64,000 nucleotides of DNA from Erythroxylum novogranatense (GCA_029891385.1 CM057230.1:14955372-15019371); one strand, 5' to 3'. Positions 44,277 to 56,700 are shown, counted from the first letter of the stretch. The notes: generated by a model not told the origin, from the letters alone. Translations and numbers: made by a program.

Positions 44277-46604
44277 TGGTGAATCTTTGTCACCGCAACC
44301 AAATATAAAAAGAAACCAACTTCCGCAACACAAATTAATGTAGTAGTGGAAAGTCGGGATCGTTCCACGAGGAATTGAGACGTTAGTAGTTACTTAATAA
44401 GAAAGGGGTTTTGCAATTTGGGAATTAAAGAAATTAATTGGAAATTGAAATTGAAAGATAACTAGAACCAAAATAATGAGAATTTAATAATCAATAGAAA
44501 TAAATCTTGGTTTCCGGTCTCCTTCGTTATTGAACTTGCGTTGATCATCGACACTAAAAATAACCAATTTATTAGTTCAGCATTCGTCGCGGTAAATTTC
44601 TTTACCTATTTTCTCTTATGTTTAGTCAACCAAAACATGTATTTGAATTAACCCTTATTAATTAATAACCTGGATACGATCTCATATTTAATTAATTAAT
44701 AGCTTTGTGAATCAAGAAAATCGACGAACTAAACAACATACATACGATGTACATTTAGCCTAGACGATTATTTTTCCTAGAACCATGTCCCTAACGTAGT
44801 AGACAAAAATCCTAGTCGCTACTTTTGATTAAAAGAATTAAACGTCAACCTTTTTAATCTAGCGATTGATTGAATAAAAATACAAACTAGTTGCGCACCT
44901 AGCTGTCAAATTAAACAATCAAACAATGACCCAGAAAATAATTGATACTTGACTAATAAATTGATTGAAATAAAGAACACAATCTCACAACATGCAAAGT
45001 TCAATAACTAGGATTCCGTACACCAAGAAATAAAATTTAGTTACCCAACATCATGATTTCTCGTTCTATTCTAAATATCACTGGCGTTGGGACTGTCGTG
45101 GGCATCCTTCTCTTCTTTCTATCTGCAGCAATCACCAGAATTTTATTCTACACTGCTCTCTTTTCTTTTCTTTTTTTCTCTACCTTTATTTCTGTAACTT
45201 TGTTCTTCTTGCGCCAACATCTGCTGCCTCTGCCTTTCTTCATTTTAACCCTCTCTCTTACGTTATTTTCTCCATTAATTTTGGGATTTGCGTTGATTTT
45301 AGCAGCTGCCGCCGCACTCCTCATCTTGTTTCTGTTTGTTTTCACGCCTGCTAATTTATTCCTTTGTTTGAGCTGCAAACGTTTGCTTGCTTCCTCACTC
45401 TCAGCCGCCACCTACCAGCCTTCTTCATCAACGTTGCGTCGTTTCTCTGATGTTCTTCACTGTGCGTGATTTTTGTCTCCAGCTGGCTGTCCCTTTTAGA
45501 TGCCTTCAGTCACGCCCCTCTCTAATCTTCGTGTCCTCTGCGTTTCTAGCCTCTCTCTGATTTTTAACGTCTTCTTCTCTACTGTCTCACGCGTGATTCT
45601 TCCTTTCACTATGCGATGATTTGACAATTTAAAATCCAACTCTTTAAACCATCTTGCGTGCTCTCCTTTTGTGCTGTCACGTGTAGCCTCTTGTAGTTGA
45701 TTTATAGACCAAGCCATTTGTTGCCTCCAGCTGTCTCCAACTCCTTGATAAGACAATTAAAGCTCATCTTCATTTAAATCCTCTTGCACTTCTCTGTTGC
45801 TCATGCGTGACTCTTCTTTTATAATTAATTCATGGGACCCATCTGGTTTGACAATTAAAATTGCTACCTTCTTGCTCCTTGTGCGTGGATGGGCTGCTTC
45901 TAAGGCAGATCCTCCACAGTTGCGCCTCCCATGTGCTGCCTCTTGGTCATTAACTTGCTACTTCACAGCTGCTACTTATTCCCACGTAAACCCTCTGATT
46001 TTGACAAATTCAATTTTCCTTCCCATGCCTCCAACGCTGCGTTTCCTCTTGGTTTAATTGCTGACCAATTTCGTCTGCCTCCTTTATTTTCACGCAAGCC
46101 TCACATGTCTCTTTTAAATCATCCTTCCTCCACGTCAACGATTTTGGGCTGCTTGTTTTATATTCTTCTGCCCCTCTTTGCTGCGTTTTGTTCCTATTGC
46201 TCTAGCTTGTAGCTAATTACTCCTCTAGCGTTGATGCCTGGCTTGATTTATTTCTCATTTTATTGCCTACTGCCATGTGCGAAGTCGTGCTTCCTTTAGT
46301 GTCACGCTGAATTAATTTACTCATCTCTTCTGTTTTATGATTGGACAAATAAAGGTCTCCATCAATTTTAAACCTTGTCTTGGCTCTTTTACGTTTCAAG
46401 TTTTTGATTATTGCACGAGGCCACGTCTAATTAAGGTCAACATCTAGCTCAGCTCTTTTTATCCCAAAATCGTCGCGATTCTTTCTATTTAGCTCCAAAA
46501 TATACCTTGACATAAAACAAAATTAATTTCTATTTAGTACAACTTCAAACCTCAATAATAAAGACAATTAATACATAAAAAGATAGAAAATAATGATACT
46601 AACA
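44277..46604 (-). mobile_element. 5' LTR of the Athila element
   Basis: 2328 bp, near-identical partner of 34799-37125; the two differ by scattered substitutions and a few 1-4-base indels. Its right end GATACTAACA abuts the ATTAG target duplication and LINE coding sequence. Confidence 0.95.
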
Positions 46605-47779
46605 ATTAGCGAGCCGGTCTGCACATCTATTACCTTCCCTGTAAATGTGTCGAGGCAAGATTATCCAGTTCCGAGTGAACAATTCATTGATATCCAGAAC
46701 TATGAGATTAAGAGAAATTTGTTGTTGAGGTGGGGATGATAGTAGATAAATCACCTCACGCGAATCGACCTCTAATTTGACTTGCCGATGGCCCAGGTTC
46801 CAGGTGAGGTTAAATCCTTAGTAAACCTTCCAAAGTTCAGTAGAGAGGGAGGAGCACCAGTCAATATTCTGCGCAAAGCCTTCAAGTCAAGTACCTAAAC
46901 TATCATGAATAAGGCCATTTGCTGTAGCAGACGAGAGCGATCTTTTGCTTGCTCCATCTGTATTTAATTGACCCCAACCCTGAGGAGGTTTTCACCATCC
47001 GAGAAGTTGTTCGCACTGAGGGCGATTGACAAGTTTTGCTCTGCTGCACCAAACCGACGACTCGTAGATCTGATGTACAAACTCAAGAACATGATGCGCT
47101 GGGAAATTTGGCCAGGAAAAGTACTCTTTGAAAAGGGTCATGTTTTTCCAAGTCCATAGAAACCAGCAAGCAATACCAAAGATGATTGACCAATCCCAAC
47201 CAAGTACAATGTGGTGTGTTTGTAGATTCCTAGTTAGCCACTCCTGGGTTATCATGGTGAAAAAATCCAGGAAGACTGCTTGTGGAGGGAACATACTCCA
47301 CAATTGTTGGGCTTTAGGGCAGTCACGGACTATATGTAGTGATGTTTCTTCTGATAGGCAATAGTAGCATGTAGTATCGGTTGTTAGCTATTTTTGAACC
47401 CGATGTTAGTTAGAAAGCAGTCGATCATGTGAAAAGAGCCAGAGGAATGATCGAATTCGTTATGGGCCCTGCCACTGCCAAATTATCTTCCAATATCCAG
47501 TGGTCAAAGCGTCGTCATGATCCATTATCATGAAATAGTGGGATGCAGTAGTGAACTGCCCATTGTTTGACTTTCCCCAAGTTAGTTTATCAGGGTCTAG
47601 GTAGGATCTGGGTGGTAATGTACTTATTATGGTCATGCAAATCGAAGAAGGAAGCAGATGTTGGAATGCTTCCCATTTCCAATTGCCGGCAATGTCCACA
47701 AAGTGTTGAATGCAAAGATCCATAGTTGCTTAGGGAATAGGAGCTACTGCATAATGAATAAAAGGACCCCAATCTCCAG
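46605..47779 (-). pseudogene. LINE fragment B: zinc-finger-type RT-associated domain and RNase H
   Basis: Minus-strand reading gives the segment before RNase H (LDPDKLTWGKSNNGQFTTAS, about 47550-47610), then TDTTCYYCLSEETSLHIVRDCPKA (a zf-RVT-type Cys/His cluster, about 47320-47390), ACWFLWTWKN (about 47160), and RNase H pieces with LNTDGASK, LEVDSREVIYLL and REGNRCADRLAN (46605-46980). Several stops and shifts are present. Its left end continues in fragment C beyond the Athila insertion, its right end in fragment A beyond the solo LTR. Confidence 0.82.
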
Positions 47780-49813
47780 TTGTCGCGGTCGAGAGGTTGC
47801 GATTTTCTATATTCTTTTTTTTCCTTTTTGTTTTCCTCTCTTCTTCATCTGAATTTCTAAAATGCGTAACTTTTCACTTAAGAGCCCAAATTTGACAAAT
47901 TAGGTCTCCATGGAAAGATCACAGAAAGCTCTACAATTTCGATGAAGGACTTGAAAACCAATTTCACCTCTAAAAATGTCAAAATCTAAATCAAATTTAC
48001 TATCCAAATAAGTGTCATCCTAAACAGTAACACAATCTTCTAAAAATCATAACTTCCTATCATATTGTCCAAAAATTCCATGCTTTATATCAATGAAAAG
48101 ATCAGAACATATTCTACAACTTTCATGAAGCACTTAAAAACAATTTCAACCTCTAATTGGGTCAAAATTTCAATCAAAGATTCTGCCCCCATAATTACAC
48201 CCTAAACCACATCCAAATTTCAATCACTCATAACTATCAACTCCAATGTCGAAAAATGGCATATTTTATGGCGATAGAAAACTATCAAGAAAAGCTACAA
48301 CTTTCATAAAGACCAATTAAGTAAAATCTGCATAAATCAATCTAGAAAAATTCACAAAGTTTCAAATCACAAATTCAACTTTAGTGTCACTAAAGTTGCA
48401 CTATTAATCCCTACACACATTACCACATTTAAGTCAAAATTTGGAACTCTTCAAGCCAAAATTGAACATCACTTTCTTCACAAGAAATATAGCCAAACAC
48501 ATCTAGTTTAATTTAAGCTAAAAATCATCTCAATTGTATAACCACAGAAGAAGTTACGGCTAAATCATTGAAACATGCTCAAATCAAATTTCTAGCTTTT
48601 TATCATAACACCTTTCCTATCTCTTCCATACCATTTCTACACCAATAACACCACTCAATTCACTCCATATATCAACCCAACCAAATCAAATCTTCCACTT
48701 GAACAAGAGTCCACAAAATGGCAGCAACATACACTCAATCCTTCTTACATTTCTACACTCATCTAAAATATCAATTAACTTCCAAAACCTCTAAAACATC
48801 TCTAAATTACATTTATCACCTTCTACCTCATCAATCATCAATCAAAGCAAGAAATTCATACACACACAAACCCATATACTCCAAACACAATTTTCATGCA
48901 ATTTAACTTAAATAACATCACAAATAATTGATTTAACTACAAATCCATCGTATATAACATATTTCTTACCTAATCAAACTTCCAAATCTTCTAAGCTTCA
49001 AAATCTCACAAACTCTCTAACTCCTTCCACCATACACGATCATCATCATCTTGAGGGTGAAAGGCTTAGGTTTTAGTGAAAAAGGAAGAGAGAGCAAGTA
49101 AGATATGAGAGATTTAGTGTGGGTGGAGATTGGTAACAAAATAACATAAGGAAGAAGACCAACGAAAAAGGAGGAAGAGAGAGGCTACGAATTTGGTGGA
49201 GAACCTAACATAATTCACCAATAACCATTTAAAGGAAGAAGTATCGAGAATGACCAAAAGAAAGGATGATTTTTATTAAACCTATATAAACATGGTGGCC
49301 TGTTAGGCAAGTGACAAGTGTCACTTGCCACATGTCACACTCTAAAGTCCTTACTTAGTTTCTTTCTAATACAATTTCAATTTCTACTCCAATTTCTCCC
49401 CAAATTCTAATAGTTCAAATTAATAAATCCTAACATCAGGTATCTAAATTTTCAGTGCCATTGGACAATCATTTCCACTATCGGTAAACAATCAGTTTGT
49501 CACTTGGCATTTTTCCTAGTCCAGAAATTTTTCCGAAATTTCCAGAAAATTTTCTAAAATTCACTAAAAATTCTCAAACCTCAATGACCATCTCCAACTC
49601 AATTTTCAAGCACACAAATTACATTTTTCATAACAATCACATTTATTAACAAATATACCGGGAAATGTCATGAATGCATGTATAGTCATTTTCATTTGTA
49701 AAATTCACTATTCACAAGTATGTGTATGCATGAACATATCAAGGTGATTCTAAGCACTCATAAACCATTCCAAATTACTAATCTACCCTTCCCATCGGTG
49801 ATGGGATGTTACA
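47780..49813 (-). mobile_element. Solo LTR of a Ty3/gypsy element inserted in the LINE
   Basis: Starts on the minus strand with TGTAACATCCCATCACC at 49813 and ends ...CCGCGACA at 47781 (or one base later). It is flanked by TCCAG at 47775-47779 and 49814-49818. There is no interior, no second LTR, no primer-binding site and no polypurine tract, which is the outcome of LTR-LTR recombination. About 2.03 kb long, it contains modules spaced 183 and 181 bp (CTACAA-type blocks at 47931, 48114 and 48295) related to those at 6900-9230. The plus-strand 63-codon frame at 48718-48906 has no support as a gene. Confidence 0.88.
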
Positions 49814-50438
49814 TCCAGCCTAGGGGTCGAGCCAGAATCGAGTCCTAGCTCCATCGCAGATTGTCTATCAGGGTGCCAAGTAGATTTGATATTCTTCCAA
49901 ACCATCGAACCACCTGTAGCAATAAAAGAAGATGGAATATTGCTAGCATCAAAATTATACTTAGTAGAGAGGATTTGTACCTACATCGTTTGTGGTTTGG
50001 AAACCATTAACCACCCTAGTTTTGTTAGTAAGGCATCATTGGTCTCCCGAATTTTCCTAATGCCTAGGCCTCCCTTCTCTTTGGGTTGACAAACTATGTC
50101 CCAATTTACCAAATTGGTCCTTTTGTGGCCCTGATTTGAACCCCACAGAAACTTACGTATTAATTTCTCTAATTTGTCACAAAGATTCCGAGGTAGTCGA
50201 ACTTTCTGCATAGTGTAAATGGGAAGTGTTGCGAGGACGGAATGTGTCAACGTGATTCGTCCAGCAAGTGACAATAGACTGGCTGACCACCCCGAGAGGC
50301 GTTGTTGAGCCTTGTCAAGAGTATGTTGATAGGTCCTTTTAGTAACTCGCTCGTGCAGCAAGGGCACTCCAAGATAGCGACCTAAATCATTTTTCTACTT
50401 GAATCCCAGTTCGCTGCTTAAATAGTGTGTCTCCTTAG
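49814..50438 (-). pseudogene. LINE fragment A: region downstream of reverse transcriptase
   Basis: Frame 49981-50367 reads YLGVPLLHERVTKRTYQHTL, LSGWSASLLSLAGRITLTHSVL, IPIYTMQKVRLP-like text, KLIRKFLWGSN and PKEKGGLGIRKI. These are the standard sequences following the reverse transcriptase in plant L1 ORF2. The piece begins abruptly at about 50438, so the endonuclease and reverse transcriptase are missing: a 5' truncation typical of LINE insertion. Confidence 0.88.
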
Positions 50439-50447
50439 TAATGACAT

Positions 50448-50904
50448 CTTTACAACAAAAACAGGTTATAAATCGATAAAGGGTGGATAACTAGATATAA
50501 AAGCCTTCTTAACAATGGTCGCTTCATCTTACTCTCCCTTTTAACTTTTTGTGAAGAGAAATGAGTGATTTATAAGTAGTGTCACTTTTATAAAAAAAAA
50601 ATTAAAATTGAAAGTTGAGAATTAAAATGATAAAAGGATTTTTTTAGAATTTAAAAAATTCATTAAGAAGAAAAGAAGTTTAGGGTACATTTATAGAAAG
50701 AAACTCTCCCATGTGAGAAAAAACAACAAAGATAACATTAAAAAGTACAGAAGAACAAAATGACAACTTTGAGAACTAATTTGGGAGAGGATGTGCGATG
50801 ACATATCTGTAATTAGGATAAAACGTTTCCCACCTTTCTCGAAAATTTAGACAATTACTCAATTAGGGTAGAATACTCTGGAAGCTGTGACGCTACGATG
50901 ACAG
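50448..50904. other. Short stretch right of the LINE insertion, nothing recognised
   Basis: If the 9-bp duplication is correct this continues the plus-strand LINE of 33061-34627, but no protein match can be read here. Pyrimidine- and A-rich, with frequent stops. Confidence 0.35.
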
Positions 50905-52670
50905 TGCGATGATTCATCTATCTGTCTTTAGGCTGGAAAGGAATTCTCATCTTAAGTATGAGATCATAATTCTAAAGGTTTTGTAAATCTCTGGAGATTA
51001 ACAAGCTTCATTTGAATATTAGGAATATGAAAGAGACAACAAAAAACCTTTATTCATGAACTCGATTGATGAAATAGTAGATCCGAAGAAGGTACACCAA
51101 GATACACTCGAATACCTTACCATAGTCTAACCCTAAAATTATACTTTACAAATCAAAAGTGGATATCTTGACTGTGACTTGTCTAATAAGAATTGAGCTT
51201 GGGTCAACTATTGTCAAAATGACTAGTCACAGTCAAGATATCCACTTTTGATGAACTAGTCATTTAGATAGTTGACCCTTACCACTTATAAACCTTTAAC
51301 ATTTTCATGTTTAGTAGGATACAGTTGACCCTTACCACTTATAAACCTTTAACATTTTCATGTTTAGTCAATATGAGATATTCCAACACTCCCCATCAAG
51401 TACAACTGAGACTGACATCTAGTTGTCACTTGAAATAAACACAGTGGTAACTAAACTGGGTCGTTGAGATTGAACATCCAGACAGACAACCGTGAAATTA
51501 ATAATCCAGACTAAACTTGCTTTGACACCACATTATAATTTTTAATATAGTTAGAGTATAAAATTCATTAACAAGAATTAAGTTTGGGTCAATCAATGTT
51601 AAAATGACTAAAATTAGTTATTTGGATAGTTGACCTTCTGCTTATAAACTCTTTAACATTATCATATTTAGTCAATATATAATACTTTAACATGGTGGTT
51701 CTTCTATCTGTCTCTAGGCTGAAAGGAAATTCTCATCTTAAGTAGGAGACCAGAATTCTAAAGGTTTTGTAAATCTCATAAGATTAATAAGCTACATTTG
51801 AATATCAAGAATTTGGAAGAGACAACACAAAACCTTTATTCATGAACTCGACTGATGAAAACATAGATTTGAAGTACGCCAAGATACACTTGAATACCTT
51901 GCCATAGTCTAACCCATAAATTATATTTTACAAGTCAAAAGTGGATATCTTAATTGTGACTTATCCAATAAGAATTGAACTTGAGTCAACCATTGTTAAA
52001 ATAAATAAAACTAATTATTTAGATAGTTAACCATTACCACTTATAAATTTTTTAATATTTTCATAATGTGGGATACTTTAACACTATCTATAAAGTGTAA
52101 CTAAAATTATAATCCAGTTGTCACTTGAAATAAATGCAACGGTAATCGAACCAGGTCACTGGAACTAGACATCTAGATAGATAACCGTGAAATTAATAAT
52201 TCATATCAAACCTGCTCTAATACTATATTAAAAAAATTTATATGAGTAGACTGTAGAATCTACTAATAAAATTACTTTTGAGTCAACTATTGTCAAAATG
52301 ACTAGAACTAGTCATTTAAATAGTTGACCAAACTACTTATAAATTATTTTACATTTTTATGTTTGGTTAAATATAAAATAGTTTAACACGGTGATTCTTC
52401 CATCTATCTTTTAGGCTGAAATAGAATTCTCGTCTGAAGTAGGAGATCATAATTTTAAAAATTTTGTAAATCTCCCAAGATTAATAAGCTTCATTTGAAT
52501 ACCAGAAATCTTGAAGAGACAACACAAAAGCTTTATTCATGAACTCGACTGATAATGTAGATCCGAATAAAGTATGCCAACATACGCTCGAATACCTTAT
52601 CAGTGTCTAACCCCGAAATTATACTTTTCAAATCAAAAGTGGACATCTTGACTGTGACTTGTCTACCCAC
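50905..52670 (+). repeat. Three-copy tandem repeat, unit about 0.7-0.8 kb
   Basis: Copies begin at about 50918, 51703 and 52400 with CTATCTGTCTTTAGGCTGG-like text, GAATTCTCATCTTAAG and AGGTTTTGTAAATCTC. The spacing is 785 and about 697 bases. Each copy then reads TTCATGAACTCGA and TCAAAAGTGGATATCTTGA; the third ends near 52664. No coding potential. The first copy also has an internal 62-bp direct duplication (about 51261-51370) and an inverted repeat. Confidence 0.85.
51152..51252. repeat. Perfect 28-bp inverted repeat with 45-base loop
   Basis: Arms 51152-51179 and 51225-51252 are exact reverse complements; they start ATCAAAAGTGGATATCTTGA. The other two copies of the tandem repeat have only the left arm, so the right arm arose by a local inverted duplication in the first copy. 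Confidence 0.92.
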
Positions 52671-54103
52671 CGGGACTTTTACTTGCTAAACTGGTCTAGA
52701 AGACTTAAGTAAGCAAAAGTTGCTGCGTTTGGCTGCTGTCGGTATGCTTTCACACGTTTTTAACGGCCTGGTTCGTCGCCGGTGTCTAATTATTTGAAAG
52801 TACGAATCGGAGGATTGGGATTACTGCATACGTGGGTCCTTCTACAGAATCAGTTCATCTGCTAGTACTACAGCTGGTAGCCCGGTCAGGCACGGCTCGA
52901 TTACTACGTACAATTATGGCTCACAAAGTCACACGTCACAAGTCACAACGGCACCAACACAATCTTTAAATATTTCGTACCGTACACGACGATCAGTTGA
53001 GCTGGTTTGGTCGGAGGCTTTGTGGCACCAACAATTTTTAAGGATACTTTAGTTTCATTTTTTATTTTTTATATTTTTAATTGAGATGCTATTTTTAACA
53101 AAAAATATATTTAATTTTTATATTAATATAGTTATACTTTTATTATTCATAATAATAAATATTAAATAAAAGTTAAAGATAAATTAATTGTGTGAAATTA
53201 TATTTTATTAAAATACATAATAACATCACCGAAATTTATTTATCAACTAATTATTATCAAGTATTCTTAGTTATCATAGTTTATTTATATTATTTACAAT
53301 TTAAATTTAAATTTTAATTTTTCATAAATAAATATTTAAAATATGAATATTTAAAATATACTTTAAATCTAAATATATCAATTAAATATAATTACATTCC
53401 AAATATTTTAATTTTTTAAAATAATTAATTACTTTTAAAATCATATTAAAATATTTTTATTAGTTAATATTAAAATCAGATGAAAAGAGAAATATGAAAA
53501 CATAAAATATATAACAAAAACTTAGCCAAACAAGTATGTTTTAAACTTAATAAAAGTATACTAGAAAACTAATCCTAAATTATTTAATTCCTTTAACTTT
53601 TGTCTTGTCCACTTCAAACAATTGAAGTCTTGCAACTATACATTTGCAAATTTCGAAACTAGATGCACTAATTTATCCATTTTCAATCGCTTTTATCCCA
53701 TCAACTTTTCATAAAGTAAAGTATCACATCTGTTTATAATTTGCATCTTCTGATCTTCTTTATAGCAAGTCCAAAATCAATCTGGAAGAACCGAAATAAT
53801 TCATCAAGTGCCTGTCAGGCTCACGGGCCGTTAATGGAAGGCGTTTATGAGTCAGATCTAAAGTGTCCTTTGAATCGGTCTGAAATTTTGAGAGGAATGC
53901 GAATAATTTTATGAGATTTTTAAAAAAATAGTATAAGTTAGATTAAATATTTTGTTTATTGATATAGTTCAGACGTTCCTAATATTTTATAATTCTTAAG
54001 TAAAATAAAAATAAGATTTCTATTTTTAGCTTTTATAAAAAATAAAAAAGAAAATTTTAAATCTTTTTTATTGTTTTGTATAGGGTTTAGAATGAATTAT
54101 ATT
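52671..54103. other. Gene-free stretch
   Basis: The first 370 bases have a balanced base composition, with GCCTGGTTCGTCGCCGG and other GC-containing text, and could be a promoter-like or gene-derived remnant. I see no frame. From 53040 on it is AT-rich with nothing recognisable. Confidence 0.4.
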
Positions 54104-55540
54104 TTACTCATCATCATCATCACCACATCCAATCAAGCCTCATGATAGGCGGGATCAGGAAGGTATGATATAAGCAAATTTTATCTCTACATAGTAAAGA
54201 GGTTATTTCCAGTAGATCTATATGTAAATGCGATAGAAAAATAATGATGCAGATTAACAGAAATAAATAAGTAATAACTCGTAAGCAGAAAATTTAAATA
54301 AATAGAATTAGAAGACAATACATAAGGACATACTTGATGGTTGACCATATCTGCTAGTATCTTACACCTAGTAAATACGACTTTTTAAGTCGTTAGTCCC
54401 GTTAGGAGTCTTTACTGAGCGACTCACTCGCAAAGACGTAAAAACCATTTGGGTTAGACTTCCTATGTGGTAAGTATGAGGCGCGAGGACCTTAAAGGGT
54501 ATTGTTTATCCTTATTCTATCACGCGTAGACTTTCTTAATTCTAACAACTGCCTCAGTGAGGGCCAACTTTGACATATCTTTCTTGATCACTTCCCTCCA
54601 GGTCTTATAAGGCCTTCCTTTCTTCCTTTTTGTAGCCTTTAAGGTTTATTATCTTACAGCATCGTATCGGAACAATAGAGGTCATCTTGCACACATGCCC
54701 ATACCACATAAGCCTTTTTTCTTTCAACTTTTCGGCAATACTAACTACCTGTAGTATAATTTTCACTACCTGATTCTGTACCATATCTCTTATGGTAATA
54801 TCACATATTCATCTAAGCATATGCATTTCTGCTACCAACAACTTTTGCGTATGCTTACGTTTAATAAGTCAACAATCTGCCTCATATAACATGGTTGACC
54901 GAATCATCATTTTATAGAACTTTCCATTGAGTTTTACAGGGACCTTTTGATCACAAAAAACACCTGATGTACACCATCATTTGATCCACCTAGATCTAAT
55001 ACGATGCAATATATCTTCATCGATATTATCATCTCCCTGAATGATAGATCTGAGGTATTTAAAACTCGGTTTCTGCAGTATGATGTCAATGTCAATCACT
55101 ACCACCACCTCTTGTGCCATTTGGCTACCTGAAAAATTGCATTCTAGATATTTCGTCTTAGACCTGCACATTCTAAAACCTTTTAATTTTAACATTTTTC
55201 TCCAACGTTCTAACTTGGCATTGACTCCTTCCTTGGTCTTATCTATTAGGACAATATTGTCAGCAAATGACATATACCAAGATACCTCCTCTTGAATATA
55301 TTTGGTAAGTTCATCTAGCACTAAGGTGAACCAAAAAAGACTTAAAGTTGAGTCTTGATGTAGTCCAACATCAATAAAGAATGCTTCCATGTCGTCTCCT
55401 ATAATCCTTAAGCTAATCAATACTTCTTCATACATATCCTTAACCCATCTGATAAACATCATAGGAATACCCTTTACCTCTAAACACCACCATAGGATAT
55501 TCGTCATAATAATACCTAAGGCCAACCCGATAGAGTTAAT
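54104..55540 (-). pseudogene. 5'-truncated RTE-type LINE
   Basis: The frame 54977-55525 matches the C-terminal half of the plant RTE reverse transcriptase: LWWCLEVKGIPMMFIRWVKDMY, IIGDDMEAFFIDVGLHQDSTLS, YMSFADNIVLIDKTKEGVNAKL, SKTKYLECNFS and SFKYLRSIIQGDDNIDEDILHRI. The catalytic FADD box reads FADN, so the enzyme is dead even locally. Below 54976 the rest runs in other frames (RPYKTWREVIKKDMSKLALTEA, about 54540-54620). The 3' end has a (GAT)n-type tail at 54109-54122, typical of RTE elements. The 5' part with the endonuclease is absent. Confidence 0.85.
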
Positions 55541-56700
55541 AAATAGATATTTACATTGTATTTACTAAATACGTCATATTAGTTGCTAAATTAAATACTT
55601 TTACATTTATTATTATAAAATATATCTTAATTAGTTTCTAGCCTTGTTATGTTATGTTAATTTAAGAAAATTATATATTTGAATGAATTAATTAATAGTT
55701 GATTAGTGTTCATGATGTACTATTACCTTTATGATTTCATCTAGGAGTAATAAGTTTGTCGGTTAAATCTTTTGGAATTTTTTATTTTTGTGTTAGATCT
55801 TTAAATTTTTTAAATAACTAATACTTGAAACCATTTACAATTGCTGACGTGACTAGCAAAACTAAGTTTTATTTAATATTTGTACATCTACGTGAATAAT
55901 TTTAAAAAGTTTGATATCGAATAACATATTATCCCTTTCATCTATGGCATGATTAAAAAAAATAAAATAGATCTTAGTCATTTTCATGCAAACGAGCCTA
56001 ATAACTTTACATGATATCATAAATTTTGTCATCTTGACATGTAAGTACTTCATATATACACTTTTTTTGTTTTTTTCTCAAGGAGGTGTCCACCCGACCG
56101 GTGACTAATCTTCCTTCGCTATACTAATATATTCCTTACTGGGGCTGCAACTGACTTAAGAATTTGCTGCATACCCAAAAACAATAATCGAACCTGGGCA
56201 TATATACAGTAAAGTACGAATTTTTTCACCGCAGTTACTATAACCTCGATTCGTTCCTTAACTCTATCCTTTATCATGTCAGAAGAACAGACAAGGAAGT
56301 TTCACACCATGTCGGGACAGATATTGAAGTCTCACACCAATCTGTGGCTGCCCATACCGCATATGATAAACGCCTCTACTCGTCCCTACTTGCATAGCAT
56401 ATCCTGCAATTTTTCCTATAGATTTGAATACGACACGTTATTTGATAGATACCGTGCGTTGTCCCTTCTGGCTTATTCAGAATTTATACTTTTAATACTC
56501 ACCAAATTTCGAACTTGATCGTATTTATTTTTTATTTTCAATTTTTCATATCCTATCAGCATTTAACAATTATGTATCAGTCAATCAACATGACGTGTAA
56601 ATAAAAATTAAACTTATGAGATATATTTAGTTATAAAATATTAAAATTTAAATTTATCAATTTTTATTTTATTTTATTTTAATAATTTTATATTAAAATT
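55541..56700. other. Gene-free AT-rich stretch
   Basis: No gene. The frame at 56276-56518 (80 codons) has no recognisable domain. The text around 56080-56200 has higher complexity but cannot be assigned. Confidence 0.45.

Larger units (their letters stand above)
34799..46604 (-). mobile_element. Full-length Athila-type Ty3/gypsy element, recent insertion
   Basis: Long direct LTRs 34799-37125 (2327 bp) and 44277-46604 (2328 bp), beginning TGGTGAAT and ending GATACTAACA on the plus strand. Duplicated target ATTAG at 34794-34798 and 46605-46609. The primer-binding site (44254-44271) and a polypurine tract (37126-37140) show minus-strand orientation. The interior encodes an Athila-type gag, protease, reverse transcriptase, RNase H start and integrase, followed by about 1.9 kb of non-coding sequence; no envelope-like ORF was recognised. 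LTR identity looks like 98-99% by eye, so insertion is fairly recent, yet pol is full of frameshifts, suggesting that it was copied in a decayed state or decayed fast. Confidence 0.95.
34637..50438 (-). mobile_element. 5'-truncated L1-type LINE split by two LTR insertions
   Basis: Minus-strand LINE in three pieces: 49814-50438, 46605-47779 and 34637-34798, together about 1.96 kb. The pieces encode, in order, the region after the reverse transcriptase, the zinc-finger-type reverse transcriptase-associated domain, and RNase H with its C-terminal tail. The 3' end (34637-34656) is a (TA)10 run. TAATGACAT occurs at 34628-34636 and again at 50439-50447, a 9-bp candidate target duplication around the whole 15.8-kb block. 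The insertions are an Athila element (34799-46604) and a solo LTR (47780-49813), each with its own 5-bp duplication. Confidence 0.78.

Noticed and set aside
48718..48906. 63-codon frame near a possible leader at 48660-48720
   Set aside because: It lies within the solo LTR, has low-complexity translation and no family match.
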